NCBI GenBank assembly: GCA_025345505.1
Contig: JANVCC010000062.1
Coordinates: 12,078,712-12,142,711, forward strand
Origin: Todiramphus chloris collaris
Lineage: Eukaryota; Chordata; Aves; Coraciiformes; Alcedinidae
Reading direction: 5' to 3'
Length of the DNA stretch: 64,000 bases
The notes below the pieces were generated by a model that was not told the DNA's origin, did no database searches, and saw only the letters and a list, made by a program, of their open reading frames with translations. Positions 36,301 to 51,300 of this stretch are shown here, one piece after another. Each line of letters opens with the position of its first letter. Position 1 is the first letter of the stretch. The translations under genes and the position numbers were made by a program.

Positions 36301-39300
36301 ATCTAGAGTGTTCCTCTACAAACACCTCTGTCAGGGAAACCAAGAAACCTGGGGAGAGAAACAAGGAGCCCAGGCATGTAGGAACATTTTAAGTTACCTT
36401 CTCTGATAAATAAAGTGCATTATAGTAAGAGATACCGGAAAACACTGTATTTATTATGCATAAGGGAAGTCACCAGCCCCAGATAAACAGGCAAGAGACA
36501 CATATAAATGGCTTGTTTGTGGCCAGAGCAATAGAGGCCTTCATGAGTGCTTTCAGACTTTCCACATCCATGTCTGGTTGTGGTAGAAGCTCTTATTTTA
36601 CTGCTTCATAAACAGCTACAATAATCCACAAATTAATTTTTAATTAGGAAAACTAGTCATAAACATCTCTGCTCCAAATGGCTCTTCTCACAAAGACAAC
36701 AGCTATTTTAACATCACTTACCAGGCAAAACATGCATTTTATATAGTAGCTTCAGCTTCTCTGTAAGATCTCCGTGGCATGCTGCACCTAAACAGCATTG
36801 TACACATAGCACGTTAACACTCAGCATTCAATGGCATTCTATTTATTATTACTAGAGCATTTCATTTCAGAAGCTGCTACATTCACTCTGGGAAGTGCTG
36901 TACTCCCTTTACAGCCTGAGATCATAAGACAGTCACTTGACTTCTAAGATCATATGGTCTGCAGTAGAAATAGCAAGAGAACACAGATGACCTTACCCTG
37001 AATTTTGCACTTCAACCTTGGTCCTTCATTAATTGTCTATTTTATAACCCTCAAAAATAATTTATGAACATCACACTATCACTCAGAAAGGCCTCCAGCT
37101 GAAAGTTAGTAAGATGTTTTTGTGAGGACTTCAAACTTTCTGATCTGAGGATCCAACAATAATATCACATGACTTAGAACAAAAAGATATTTACCACAAA
37201 AAAAAAAACCAAACCAAAAGAGAGAGAGAAATTCAAGTAAACATCATTTATCACAGTTTAGCCACAGGCTAAACTGATGTTCAGGCAGTACTTTCTAGTG
37301 AATTATGCACCTCAACATATATTCCTTCCTGGTCTTCACTAAAATTAGCTGCATGAAATCAGAAGTGGTCTATTGTAGCCCCTCCTTCCAATTTATTAAA
37401 TAGGTATTAGTTAATTTTAAAGTACTGAAATAACTGATAATCAGACTTCTTCATAAATCTTACTTGCTATGACATATAACCCATAAACAAATGAAGTAAC
37501 CTTCATTAATTAGGTTACACAGAGATTTATTTTACCTCACAGGCTACCGTGTCAACTAATCTCTGCTATGCAAACTACAAGTGTGGTTTGGCAAATACTA
37601 TCACAGTCTACTGTGAAGCTAAGACTAGGACAAATACAGATATTAAACTACAGAATTTAGTGCACCTACATTAACCACTTTGCTTTCAATTTGGTCCTTT
37701 TTAAGCACAAACCCTCCATACATACCTATCTGGTGTACCACACCCTGTGGGTAATGCTATCTCATGGTGAAACTGTATCTTAGGTGATGCCCCCAGGTAC
37801 CACGGGAAGTGACCCACTGCTGAAGGCAACATCAAATAACCAAAGCATAGAATGGGCTGCAGTTCTGCATCCTCCAGTACTGGCTCAGGATGCACCCACC
37901 AAGACAGAACTCAGGGTGCAGGATACCGGGGAGCACATGCTACTGCTCCTCACCTTTTGCCTGAAATGCATGTGCCACTGTTCTGACCTGCATGCTGTGG
38001 TACAGGGATATTTTCATAGGAGCCCCGAGAATTCAGTGGCCTCCTGCAGGGACCCTGCACAGCAAAGCAGATGACCCTGCTGACGTCCTGAGAGCACTGG
38101 GGAGGTGCTAAGACCATTTTTAGTCCCAACCAGAAATAATTCCTTCCTGGCATGCTGGCATCACAGGTCTTAAAACATTCAAAACTTTCAGGAAGTCATG
38201 TCTTTTTGCAGTCTGAGTCTCCAATGATGCACTGCCAGTTCTTATCCAGAAGTTTCAAATCCACTTCGTGGTGAGAGAAGAAACTGCCTTGGAATAGAGC
38301 ACAAATACACCTGTCTGATCTTTCTACTTGAAACAGCAACAGTGAAAGCTGTCACCTTGATACTGCAACCAATGTTCCCACACACACTTGCTCCTACCCC
38401 TCTCAGGGCTTGACCACCACACCCCTTTTCATGGCATGATTAGGAACAACCTTCCCTGAACCCCCTTTCTGACTGTTCTCCTTCTGTCAGCACTATACAG
38501 GTGTCAGCTCTTTCCTAGGCATCATGCCATATGTGCACAGTTTTCCCGTCTCCTTTGAGGCCATTAACAAAGTGAATAAACAGGCGAGGACTTTCTTCTG
38601 TTAATATAAAACTGAGTAGCAACATTAAGGTGTTGGCTTCAGTCGCCCTTCTTTTGAATACAGGTGGAGGGGTGCAGAGTGTTTGTACAGCATTTAGCTC
38701 CCTGTAAGGACTGCAGGAGTGGTGAGGCCAACACCCCACTTTCTGAACCCCCTCCTGGAACCTGTGCTCAAAGCAAAGCTCTCTTCAGAAAAAAGAAATA
38801 CAGGCTCGGGTACTCCTTGAGGGATAGAGTTTTCATGGTGCTGACTTTTTCATGAGGCTGTGGCAAGTGCTGCTGCTGTCACCAGCAGTCACCGGAGAAG
38901 ATGAGGAGGAGTATTGCAAAAATGTGCTGGGAGGCAGGAGGGCACTTTAAGCCTATGTGGAAATCTCTCTACATTACTAGGATCCCGAGTCACCAACTGA
39001 CACGTTATAATCCAGTGTGGTACTGGGGTGCAGGTGAGCTTCTTCATGAGTGAATATCCCAAACAGTTCATAACCAAGGCTGACAAGCCGTTCTGAGCAG
39101 CACAACACTTGGAGCAAACTAATCATGATCACTCCTTTATTTGAACTTGCAGGAGCATGACACAGAGTAAATGTACAGAAGAATATGCCAGGTTGTTCCA
39201 TATTTGCTCAGCTGAGGTTCTAAAGGCACCTGAAAGAGGAGGTTCTTGAGCTATTTGCTGCAGGGGCTACAAAAACAAAAATGAGACTGCCAGTTGTCAT

Positions 39301-42300
39301 TACAGCACTCTCATATCCCAAAGGTTTCAAGCTGCGCAGAAGAAAGGGCCATGAGCTCATGCTGGGACATACAGCACTCCTTTTTCCCTCCTCTTCATGG
39401 AGCTCCTAGGAGTCAGTGGCATCAAAGAGGCTTCAGGAAAAAAATTTTTGTGGCTACATGGGATAGGGCCAGTGGAAGAGCAAACTGTGAAATGGAAATG
39501 CTTCAGGTGCCAGGGCTGCTTCAGCTGTCAACAAGCACCCCCTGAGACAGGCCATGCCTACAAAGTGCTTAAATAAGATGCTTCCTTTAGGTAAAATAAA
39601 CTTGAGTAACCAGGGCCAGAGTCCAATACAGCTGTTTGGTCACAGTAAGAGAGAGGATGGTGCCCATCAGTCATGTCTAGAATGCTCGAGGGAAAGGCGA
39701 CGTGGTCTGCTGATGAGCAGATGTGTCTCTTGCTCCAACTGAAGATGTTCCTCATGTAGGAGATTTTTCCTAGCCAAGGCGTATGGGGTTGGTGAGACAG
39801 ACAGAGGCAGCTGATGTTTGTAGAATTTTTAGAAGTTCTGAGCACAATGCAACACGCTCAAAGAAATCCCATGTTGTTTTTGTTGACCATGTTGTCCCTG
39901 CTACCATTCATGTGATTCTTAAATGAAAAAATAAACAACAAAGGGTTTGGGGGTTGACTTCTCAAAAACAAAACAAAAAAAAAAATAAAAAAGAAAGAAA
40001 AAAGCAAAACCCCCAAAAAAGTCAATCTATGTCACATTGTGCTTAGTTTCTGAAAATATGTGACTTTGGAGAATGAGTGGTTTTGATTGTTCAGCCCGGT
40101 GAAGACTTTAGTTCAGTGACATTGGCTTATACCTCCATTTGTGCAGTTTACATTCATTTCTGTTCACAGTGCTCAACAGTGTTCCTTGTTCTTATCACTC
40201 CTTACTGGCTCTAAAACAACGCTGCCTCAACCAAGCACTAGTTGATTGTTATTAACAGCACCCTGGCAACAGCAAGAGTAGTTAATCCTCCATTGGTCAT
40301 GTCTCAAAAGGCTATTAAGTGTTACCTGGCAAATAGTCCCTCAAACACAATCAGAGCTGCATCACAGGAAGCACTGTTATTTCGGGCAGGCTGAAGGGGA
40401 GGTGTGCAATCAGTTTTACTGTGGCACAGCTACTGGGCACCTACGAGAGAAGGGGTGTTGCTAGTGCTGTTCAGAGGTTTTAATGCAAGGCTGCATTTGG
40501 AGCTCTAATGCTCCAAAGCTACAAAGAGTTGCTGAAAGCCAGAGTGGGAAACCTTTGCTCTCTTAAAAATTATCAAAATGGAAAGCTGGAGAAAATGTCA
40601 AGTTGCCATGAAATAACACATAGTGAGATGTTGGTCACTTAGAGGGAATAAATCCTGCTATATTCACAAAAAGGGTGACTAGCTCCTGCCTCATCTTTGC
40701 TGCTTCGTCTTAACCCTGGGGCTTGCAACACATTCCCTTTGTTGCAATATTGACTTTCATGACCTGAAATCTTGTTTCTTCAAAACTTGCATGCGTAATA
40801 ATCTCCATTAACAACATTCAGCCTTCCTATGTGACCTACACCTCCACTTTCTCCTTTTCAGGTGATTTCCATCCTACAGTCTTTTAGTCTGCAGTCTTGG
40901 TTATCGATTTCAGAAGTAATACAGGTAGTACCTCTCACTACATACACTGTGGGGTATGATACCTTCCCCTCACACAGGGACACATGTATGTGGGATGCCA
41001 GACAACTTATAAAGAGAAGCACTTTTTAGTTTGCCCCTAAGTAGCATACTCACTCTGATTCCCCTGACTCTCATATGTGCACAAAAATTTCTTAAAAGTC
41101 TTCTTCCTGAACAACCAAAGGAGCAAAGGCCACCACTCTGCCCTTTCCAGAGCTGGCAGCACTAACCACAAGTATAAATTCCCAACTTTCAGGGGAAGTT
41201 TAACACCAGTTGCAGGTCATTTTCATGTTGAGAGGTAGTGGTCAGGGAAATGCTCAGATCCTAAGATGTGTAGTTCATGTGTGGACCTTCTCCCAGTGTG
41301 TTACACCACTGGCTAATGTAGATGTACCTACTGAGACCAGCCCAAACCCCTGTGGGAACCACTGCTGGAAGGCACACCATGATAAAATGAACTGAATGGT
41401 AGCGTGAACAGCTCTTAAAACAAAGGTGACTTACACAGATTGGCAGCTAATGTAACATCAGTTTTTCTGAAGGACTGGATCCCCTTTAGAAAAAACCTGT
41501 TTTGGTGAGATTATTTGGAGTGCTGTGAATTGTCCTTACTTAGCCCAGAGACGAATTCACGGAAGTTGATGAGCAAGTCTCCATTTTCATCAAGAAGCCT
41601 GAACAAGCGTGCAGCTAATACATCAGAATGAGTGCCACATGCCCAAGGAAAGAGAAGAGCGAACATCCCCTTGAACTGCTCAAAGTCAATCCGATACTGC
41701 TCCAGATAAGGCAGGCTGGGATCGTGCCGGTCAATAGCGTTGCTGTTTCCTCCCCAGTAGCAGCTAGTCAGATGTTCTGCCTGAACAGAAGGCAAATGCC
41801 ATGAGATTGCCATCACCTATGTAAACAACTCATTGCTATCGGTGATTAAAAAAATATCCAAACAACTCATACATACACATTCTTAAAAGAATACAAGACT
41901 AGCAGATCTATTTCATCTACCTAGGCCTTGCACTTCTGCAAGACGCTTCTCCTCTTAACAGCACAAAAAGACATCCCTCTATGAAGAAAAAGAGGATTAA
42001 GCAAAACTTCCTGCCTCCCAAACAGACGAAACATCAAATAGCTGTTTTCAACAGAGCAGTAAGCAGCTGTGATTTGCATATATACACAGGCTTGTGCTTA
42101 GACACCCCCTTCAACCTCACCCCACGGTCAAGTCAGAAAGGGGGCTCTCCTGAGATCTTTCATTTTAGAGCACATGAAAATAGCTGTTCATTTGAAGTAT
42201 TTTTTGTTGAACAGCATAATCTCAAAAAAACTGTATGAAGTCCTGCTCTCTCAGTCTTAATGCAGTCAGTGAAAGTTCTGGGGCTCATTTTGGTGGAATC

Positions 42301-45300
42301 TAATTGAAAATGATTCAGAAGCTTCGAGAAAATGATCCTAGTACTGCACAGTGACCAGCCAAACTGCACTGTCTGACTTGGTCTCACAAATTCCATGAAA
42401 GACTGGAAGAGGGCACTGCAGGATCTGGACAATTTTAAGACCTGACATTACAGATGGGAAATTGAAAAGAAATAAATTCTTCATGGCATACCAAACAAAA
42501 TCTGTTATTAAAAAAAACAGAGGAAGAAAGTATCTTGTTTTAAGGCACTGTGCATGAAGGTGAAGCTAAAGCATTTTAACTGCTCACCTTGAAATTTGCG
42601 GATCTAACGGTACTGTTGTACAATTGACTTACAAGGACACCTAACTTTGTGACACTAAATTTCCATAATTAAGTATGCATTAAAACGTTAACAATGACAA
42701 AAATGAGCTATTGTGATATGGAAATATTAACTGAGATAACAGAATACAGGTATTTCTGTACTCAACTCCAAATCTTGAGTCAGGGAGAGAGACACATATG
42801 TAAGTTTCTAAAGACTGACCAAAAGCCTCTATCTATTCATGTTTTCATTATAATAGTTTTCACCAGTATATTTTTTTTCCATGGACAAATAATTTACTGA
42901 ATTACTTATTTATTCAGCTTTTAAAAATTGTTGTGTTTTTTGTTGGTTTTTTTGTTGTTGGTGGTGGTTTTTTGTATGTTCAATAATACAGCACGTGCTT
43001 CAAGTTTGTATTAAAATACTTGACAGTAACTAACTCACAGACTCTACCTGGTCTTTAGAAAAGACACAGTCCAATATATAAAAAAATGAGCATTTGCATT
43101 TCCTGCAGGCACATGATCTTTTCTTCACTTAGCTTTACCTTGAAAAGAGCATACAGTTCCTCCAGTTCATCGATAGTAAAAGAAGTCTCTGTCACAATAG
43201 TTCGTACCTTTTGAAACACAACATTAGCAGTTAAGGATTTGAAATCCACGTCTCACTGAAAAGCTAATTTAAATTTCAGAAATTGACTGACCTTAATCTT
43301 TGCAAAGAACATTATTTCAGTACTTACCACATTGCGCTTTGTAGTATCTTCAAGGGTTTGGATAACTTTCAGCCTTTGTTTGAATCTCATTTGTTCAATT
43401 AAATCTGCTCGGATACTTCCAAATTTCTGAAGAGAGAAAAAGAAGTACAGGATAGTCTGTGTATTAATATTTGAAATACTTAGATTGCCTTTAATGTATT
43501 AAGAAAAAATAATTTAATTATGTGATATATCACAAATGGCATCTTAAAAAAATTGCTGTTAAGGCATTCTGTAACTTTGTCATGTGTTATAAGAGTAGTT
43601 TAGGAATATATATTACTAGATTTTATTTTTCCCAATAACTTATTTTCATTTAATTTAAAAGGTCTTCATTAAGTAACAAATCCTCACATTTCAAACTATA
43701 ATCTCAATAGTTAAAAATTTCTTGCTGCGCAAATCTGTACGAATAGTTTGTTTCATGTCTCCATCTGCAGAGTTTCATTTCAGTTTATTCTAGAATATCT
43801 CTTAAGTGCCAGATAGAAAGAAGATATTTAGACTAACTGGATCTCTAATGGCTGAGACGGTATCAGACCTTATGGTCGTGAGGATCTCAAACCAAGCATG
43901 AGGAACGCAACTTCAGAGAATCTTTTTCCCTAATGGAAGTGCCTAAGTCTTCTTTTCAGAAGTTTGGGGTTTGTTTTTTTTTTTTGCAATGAACATAATA
44001 GTCTCAGGGAGCTCCGGCACATACTACAGAAGCATCCCAGGGGAAAATCTATTAGGAATAATATTCCATGTTTTCCTTATGTGGACTACGGTCTAATCCC
44101 TGGAATATTTTGCAAATAAAGAAGTCTTTTCAAAAACATGGAATCTAGATAAGCATCCATGAACAGCAAGGATGACAAAGATCACAAAACCTTGAAAAGA
44201 GTGGTGTTCTGTGGCTCTGAGGCCACATCTATTCCAGTTATTGGAGCTTATCATGTGAGGCCAAGTGAGGTGGCAGTTCATATTCACACAACTAAAACTC
44301 ATGTAGCCTGAAGAAAAGTAAGGCTGCATGCAATTACCTTCTGGGAATGGTCCCTCGCCCATGTTAACTTTCAAATCATACAAGGAATTGTTGGAAGGCT
44401 GTCACTTGTTCTGCATGAAAACTGTTTTAAAACTTTAAACAGAACAGACCTTTGAGTGTCAGTGGTTTAGTTATAATGACCAAATCCAAATGCTATTAGG
44501 GATGTAGTTTAAGTGTTTAAGGACTATCTTTTTCCAAAATAACTAACACACAATACAAGCACTTAACAGCTCTGAATATGTGAGTCTACACTCCATTGAC
44601 AGCTAGTAAGCCATGTGCAGGCTTTTAAAGCTGTAGTGATTATGCATTATTTCAGCCACTTCTGTTGTAATTATTGTAACACCAGGCTCTATGGCTTCTG
44701 AATTAATTGCAAATTTGAATGAAGAGAGTTTTCTTACAAAAATGTATTCTCAGTACATGAAAAGATTACTGGCAGGGTAAAATGTACTTATGAATATTCT
44801 CTTATTTCAAGAAGATTTCTCCTTTAACATAGAAAATCGGTTTAATATTATCACAGAGAGGGGTGCTAATTGCTTAATTACCAAAACAACTCCTCTGCAC
44901 GGCTACAGCTTTCACTGGAGACTTCTCATTTATGCATCTGAAATGATTACCTAAGAGCTGGACAGGATCAGAGCATGATGGAAAGTAGCTCTTCCTAAAA
45001 CAACTGAAGTATTGTGCTTTTGCCAGTGCTATGTCTTCACCAAGTTCTCAGGCATATCACACTTTGGTGACAAACACCATAGGACAGTCTGTAAGGGACA
45101 AGGTTTTCCTGCCCCTCGGGGTAGGGGGTGTGTGTCTGTGTGCTTGAGGGCCAAGGACTTCCAAGAAAAAGCATTTTTCAGCTGGAGGTCTGCCTATTTT
45201 TTCCACAAACAATTAGTATCTATAAGATTAAGGATCGGTGGTTACCCAACAAGTACCTTTAACAGCTTAAATTCTAAACCCAGCAAAGTTATTCTCACTT

Positions 45301-48300
45301 AAATATTTTGTTCTTTGCTGCTGCAACAAAACAGTGAGTTCCCAGCCCTGACTACACACAGCTAACTGAGGAATGTAACAGTCTGAGCGACAGATGCCTT
45401 GAAGTTTTTTTATCTTGATAATTTACTCCTGAATTGCTGAGGGTTTGGGTTTTTTTTAATAATCAAAAAAATACATCAGTATAATCATCAGGAGTATTTT
45501 AACTGATGGCTTATTTTTAAAATTTAAGAACAATTAAACTGTTTTGCAAACTTGAGGTTTTTTGCAGGCTTTGTTCTGTGCTTTACTGATATTAGTTATT
45601 GCCAGCTCCTCCCACTTGAAGCTTTTTTTAGCTTTGGTGATGATACAGAAGGTAGTGGCCCATGGTCATAATCAGCACTTGTTTAAAAAAAACAAAACAA
45701 AAAAACCCCAGTAAAAGAAACAAAGTTCTGCTGATAATAAAAAGGTCTTCTGAAATAATACAGATTCCACTACTGTTTAATATTTCTGTTTGGAAAAACA
45801 TTAAAAGGTTGTAAGAGAATTAATTCATTTTTTTTAATTACAAGTTCAGCCTTTTGTTTGTAAATCACTTTTCGGTTGTGGGCTGCTCTCTCCTTTGATG
45901 CTGTAGGCTTCTATACAAAACAACTCCAACTAAAAGCTTTGGTTAAAAGAAAAAGAAAGACTAACTCCACTTCCCTGCCCCATTTTAGATTTCTGAGTCT
46001 GTATTTCTGTTATATTCTTTTCGTTCCAATCAAAGCCAAACTATAGACTACCAAATTCCTCTGTAAAGCAGAACAAGTGTGGGTTGGCAAGTTCCTGTGA
46101 GAAATTCTATCCTACCTCATAGGAAGACCTGATTAGTCTGAAGATATCCACCTCAGGATAAGGTTCTACATCATCACTGAGCAGTGAATGAAGATGAGGA
46201 ATGGGTGGAAGAGTGCTGTCCTTATTAGTTACGCTGTCCAAATATCTGGGGAGAAAAAAAAAAAAAGACATTAAGAAACCCAAGATTTATTTGTACCCCC
46301 TCCCTTCTGAGGGTTAATGGAATAAGGCTTACATCTAGATTATTAAATGTAAAAATGACCAAGCCACTCTGCTAATGAACTACATGATTTTTAACATCAG
46401 TAATTTAACAAATCCTAACACTGCTTCTTCACAAAGAGAGCTAAGGTAGCTCTGGTAATTCATTATGCTCATCAGGAAATATCTCAAATATAGCTGGTGA
46501 CAAACAAGTGGCTTACTGAACAGATTAGTTGCTTCTGGCTGTTTAAATACACTAAGGGAATTATGACCCCACAGGAACAAGGGTCAGTGTGCTTGTGTCT
46601 ATATATCTCCCTGTCCTATTACCGCCCAACCTCACTGCAAGGGGCTTTAAGGGCTTGTTCCTCCCACCAGTGCAGCTGCTATAGATCATCTGCAGCTGCA
46701 GAACACTTAAATCCTCAGCAAGCACTGAGACTTGCTTCACAGAAAACACATCCACAGTCTTCTTTAATCCCAAGGACATTAAAACCATACTTCAGTAAGG
46801 CTATACTAATGAAACTTATTAGGAAAAAAACCAAACCTAGTTTCAGTAGCATCTTGGAAAATAAACACTACTACCAGACATGAGAAATCAGAGATTGCAC
46901 TCCACAGTATTAGTTCCTATCAAATGAATCAATCAAGTCTATTTATCAGCCTCCTGTTTCACTAAAATCTGTTCATTCAAGAGCCTACCTAATTCTTCTG
47001 TTTAGTCAATTCCCCAGACAATTTCCCTTGAGATCAAGCCTTTTTCTTATCAGCGTTTAAAAGATAGGAGGCAAAAGACGAAGGGACAAAAAGCATATAA
47101 TCAACTAAATTATCCAGAGTAAGTTTCTATAACCAGGTTTGGGAAGTTTATTTGAATATTTTGTAAGAAGATATGATATCTTGTTTGTCACTTATTATTT
47201 TAAGATAATACAAAGAGTACTTTATATGGGTGAAAGGGGACTATAAAGCGTGTAAAAGATTTACGTTTATTGTACTGGTTTAAATTAAGTATTTCAACAT
47301 ATAGGAACACAAATAAGAAAAGTGAGCAAAAAAAGAAAAATAAAGTGAAGAGACTTTATATTCTGTAATAAATACCTTCCCAAGACCGTCATGGCTTCTC
47401 CATCATCTTTACAGTTAAGCAGCTTGTCTACATTAGCATCGAGGACAGCAAGCGCTAATTGAAATATCACCTTTATTCCTTCACAGAAGAAACAATCCAC
47501 AACCACCACTGCACTTTCAAATGGCATTACACTGAGGAAAAGAGTGAGGAACCAGGACAGGGAAATGGTGGATATTACACCCAAGTCCTGCATGCAGTCA
47601 TAAAGCTGTGGAACATAGTCACGAGCCAACTCTTCAAAGACACCCTGATCCACCAATGCACCTGTTGAAAATAAATAAGGTTGGATGTCCATTAATTTGG
47701 GAGCAACTGACCACATCACCATTTAGGGGAGAAATATATATATATATATGTATGTGTGTATATATGTGTATATATATTTTTATATATATATACACATACA
47801 CAAACACACGTGTATATTCTATATATATAAATACAGAACCAAAGAATATTCTACCTGATGCTTACACGCATTTTCTCACTTCCAGATAAAGAACAGATTC
47901 TATTCCACTACTGAGCTGTACATACAAATTGAACTGTAATAAGGTTTTTGTTTTTGTTACTTGTTTTAATTATACGTTTCAGAAGAGCTAGCAAAAAGAC
48001 TATTTGGTCTATCACCTAAAGAAGTTACACGGTGGCTTAGTATTTGCCATTACTAATTAGAATAAGAGTTCTCAGCATCACCTGTTGGAGGAGGCCAGGA
48101 TGACTGTCTGTGCAGGTCTGGATTTATTTCAGGGGAATCCCCTGTTATACCTCTCTGTGCCAGAACACTGGTGTCCTAAGCAGGCCAGGAAGAATCATTT
48201 CTAAGGCTGAATGAGTATCTCAACCACTTGCGAGCTACAGTAGAGACAGTTGCCATGATAAACTGAAGAGTCATTCACTTCTACAACACACAAGGAAACT

Positions 48301-51300
48301 GTCATCTGGCAACAATAGCTTTCCAATACTTGTATCCTTTCAAATCAGAGATAAACAAGCACAGCAAATTCCCAAAGCTCCTGTTTCCACCTTACCTTAA
48401 TCAGATCACTGGATCATCAAAATCCAAGTTTTAGTCTCCCATCTCTTTTTTACTTTGCTTAAGCCCACTTTAGAATGCCGTCTAATCCTAAGTAAGTGAA
48501 AAGCTATTAACTATCAGAGTACCCATTCAGAGAATTACTTCTGTGTTTCTAAGCTAGCTGTCTTGACACCAGCATTCACACTTTTATCTATGCCACACAT
48601 ATAATAATTCAATACAAACAATAGCAATTAATCTGGTTAACTTTTGTATTGTCATTTTAGAAAATTTCCCCATAACATACCAACAACTCTTGTGTTGTAG
48701 TAGTCGGGGAGCATACGTTCACACAGAGCCACCAGCAGCCAGAAAGCTTCCTCCTCTTTTGCATAAAGGAGGAGTACTGAAGTGACAATATTCATAGCCT
48801 AAAAGAAAGAGAAATATAAATTGCTAGACTCATTTATTCAATATCCCGCCAGTAACTGGTTCGGAAATTAGCTACATCTCCCCACGTAGACTCCAAACCG
48901 TTCAAGTATTATCCTGTAAAAACAGCAGGCAGTGTTTTTGCAGTGCTCACAGGAAAGCCTCAAATCACAAAAAACTGTTATGTTTTGGGGACCTTTTTTT
49001 TTTTTAAAGAAAGAAAAAAACCAATATTCAAGATTTCATAATCAAGGGTCTACTGACATCTGCAAGCCTCCAGTTACTGCTAGTGCTGTTCTGCCAATAG
49101 CTGCTCTCAGGGAAGACGGGTGTGCTGCAGACGAAAGGCTGCAGGACCCCTCCTGGCAGAGGCAGCCCGTGCTCCCCCCCGAAAGGTCAATGCACAACAA
49201 CATCTGCGAGCTCAGGCAAATGCCTGCAAAAAAGATGCCTGTCAGTCGTAAGCAAGCCAAGCACAGTGAAAACAGAAATCTCTTGCTGTTGCTCGCTCCC
49301 CGTGTTTGACTATGGACGCAACAGCTTTTTATGGCCCGTTTCAAATATCAATACAGTGACCTCTGAAATGTTTGCTTACAGACTTTTACTAGACCTCTGT
49401 TAGTCTGAAGAAATAAGGCATTTCAGTACCATTTTCTTCTCAGTCTGTCTCCCGAGGAATTAGGTGCTCATTTCAGATCCTGTAACATTTTAAGACTTCA
49501 GCTTGATAATTAGTTGTTTGAAACAGCAACTAAGGTTTCAGCTGAAACTCAGGACGTTTTAACTCTGTCAAATCTCTGCTATTCCTCTTTGTCTTGTCTA
49601 CCATGTATGAAATACTTCAGTGCCCAAATTCTCCCTGTAATTGTGAATCAGCATTCTGAATGCCACAGACCAACTCCCAAGGCTATTAACAATTATTGTG
49701 ACAGCTTTCGGAATCCAAAAAAAAAAAAAAACCACAAAAAAACCCCACTCACAGTGTCTTTCTACTGTTCCACTGTTAAGTAACCTTTACAGAAAGTTGT
49801 AGTAGCTATTACTATTTTATTTGTCATCAAGTAATTTCTGATGGTATCTGTCAAAACTGCTTGCACTTTCATTCACTTGTGTTGTACCTCAGAGTCTTAA
49901 CAGGCAGGTATTAATCAGGCTTCCTAATACTCATGAATTCAAGTTTCCTTTTTGTAATGGCAGGTAAAAAGGCCAAAACTGGACCAGAAACTGAAGTGAC
50001 CTGAATCACAGGCGTAAGAACTCCAAAACTATGTACTGGTCAGTATTAACTCTACTGATACATAGTTGTGATGCACAGTGATATTTTCTAGGGTGTTTGA
50101 CTGGGTTTTTGGTTTGTTTGTTTATTTTAGAATTTTCTGTTGAATGATTGAATACCATTACTGGAAAAAAAAGTAAAAGACGTTCTGGAGGGTTATTACA
50201 ACTAATATACTGAATAAGAAGGTAAAAATTTAAGACTGAACAATTGAAGTTGTTTAGGGCTTTTTTCCTGATTAAAAGAATCTTTCTTCAGGGTCCATCC
50301 CCCTGACCTCAGCATTACAGCAGCACTGAGGCTTTCTTTACCTCACAGCACTGGAAATGGCTTGAAGTTGAAGCAGGGGAGGTTCAGGCTGGGTATCAGG
50401 AAGCATTTCTTTCCAAAAAGGCTTGTCAGGCACTGGAATGGCCTGCCCCTGCGCAGGAAGGTGGTGGAGTCACTAGCCCTGGAAGTGTTTAAAAGCCTGG
50501 TAGATGTTGTGCTTAGGGACATGGTTTAGTGGTTGATAGGGCTAGGAATAAGGCTGGACTTGATGATCCTGAAGGACTCTTCTAGCTGAAACTATTCTGT
50601 GATTCTATTATGCACATTTCAGTGCACTTTAAGCAAACAAACGCACACATGACTGAAGAAACAGGAATATAAGGAAAGAACTTGAATTCCACAAATTGAA
50701 GGAGTGCCAAGGTATTTCAATTACCTGACAATATCCTATGTTAGGATTTCTGAAAGCATAAGCTGTCAAGACTCTTCTTAGAGCAGCAATACCCATCTCA
50801 TTCTGGAACGCAGGGTGTTCTGGAAGGGAGCGGTGCAGATCCCTCTCTATCTCTTCTGTAGCAAGATTGTACTTCCCCATCGATTTCTCCACTAGGTCCT
50901 CATAATAGCCAGGGTGAGTGGCCATTTCATTAATGGCTCCTGGGAGTGGGAGAACAGTATTAAAACCAGAAGATAAAAGCAGGAATCAGCAGATAGCGTA
51001 TCCCAACACAACGATCTTCTACTCCTTTATCTTCAATGTTACCAACAAACACTTTGACAGCAAATACGCAATCTTATTTTTGTAAAGGTGATTAAAAGAA
51101 AAAATTTGAAAAAAGGATGTGCTCAGGTGATTGAAGTACCATCCTTTGTCATCTTGGAAGAAGATAAAGCCTCTCTCTCTTCCAGACAGAAAGAAACATG
51201 AGGCCTAAAGAACAAACCAGCTGTGCAGCCACACAGTATCATGACCTCTCTCTGCAGCTGGCTGTGGGTTTGGTTATCCTGAAGAACTCAAAACATGCCT

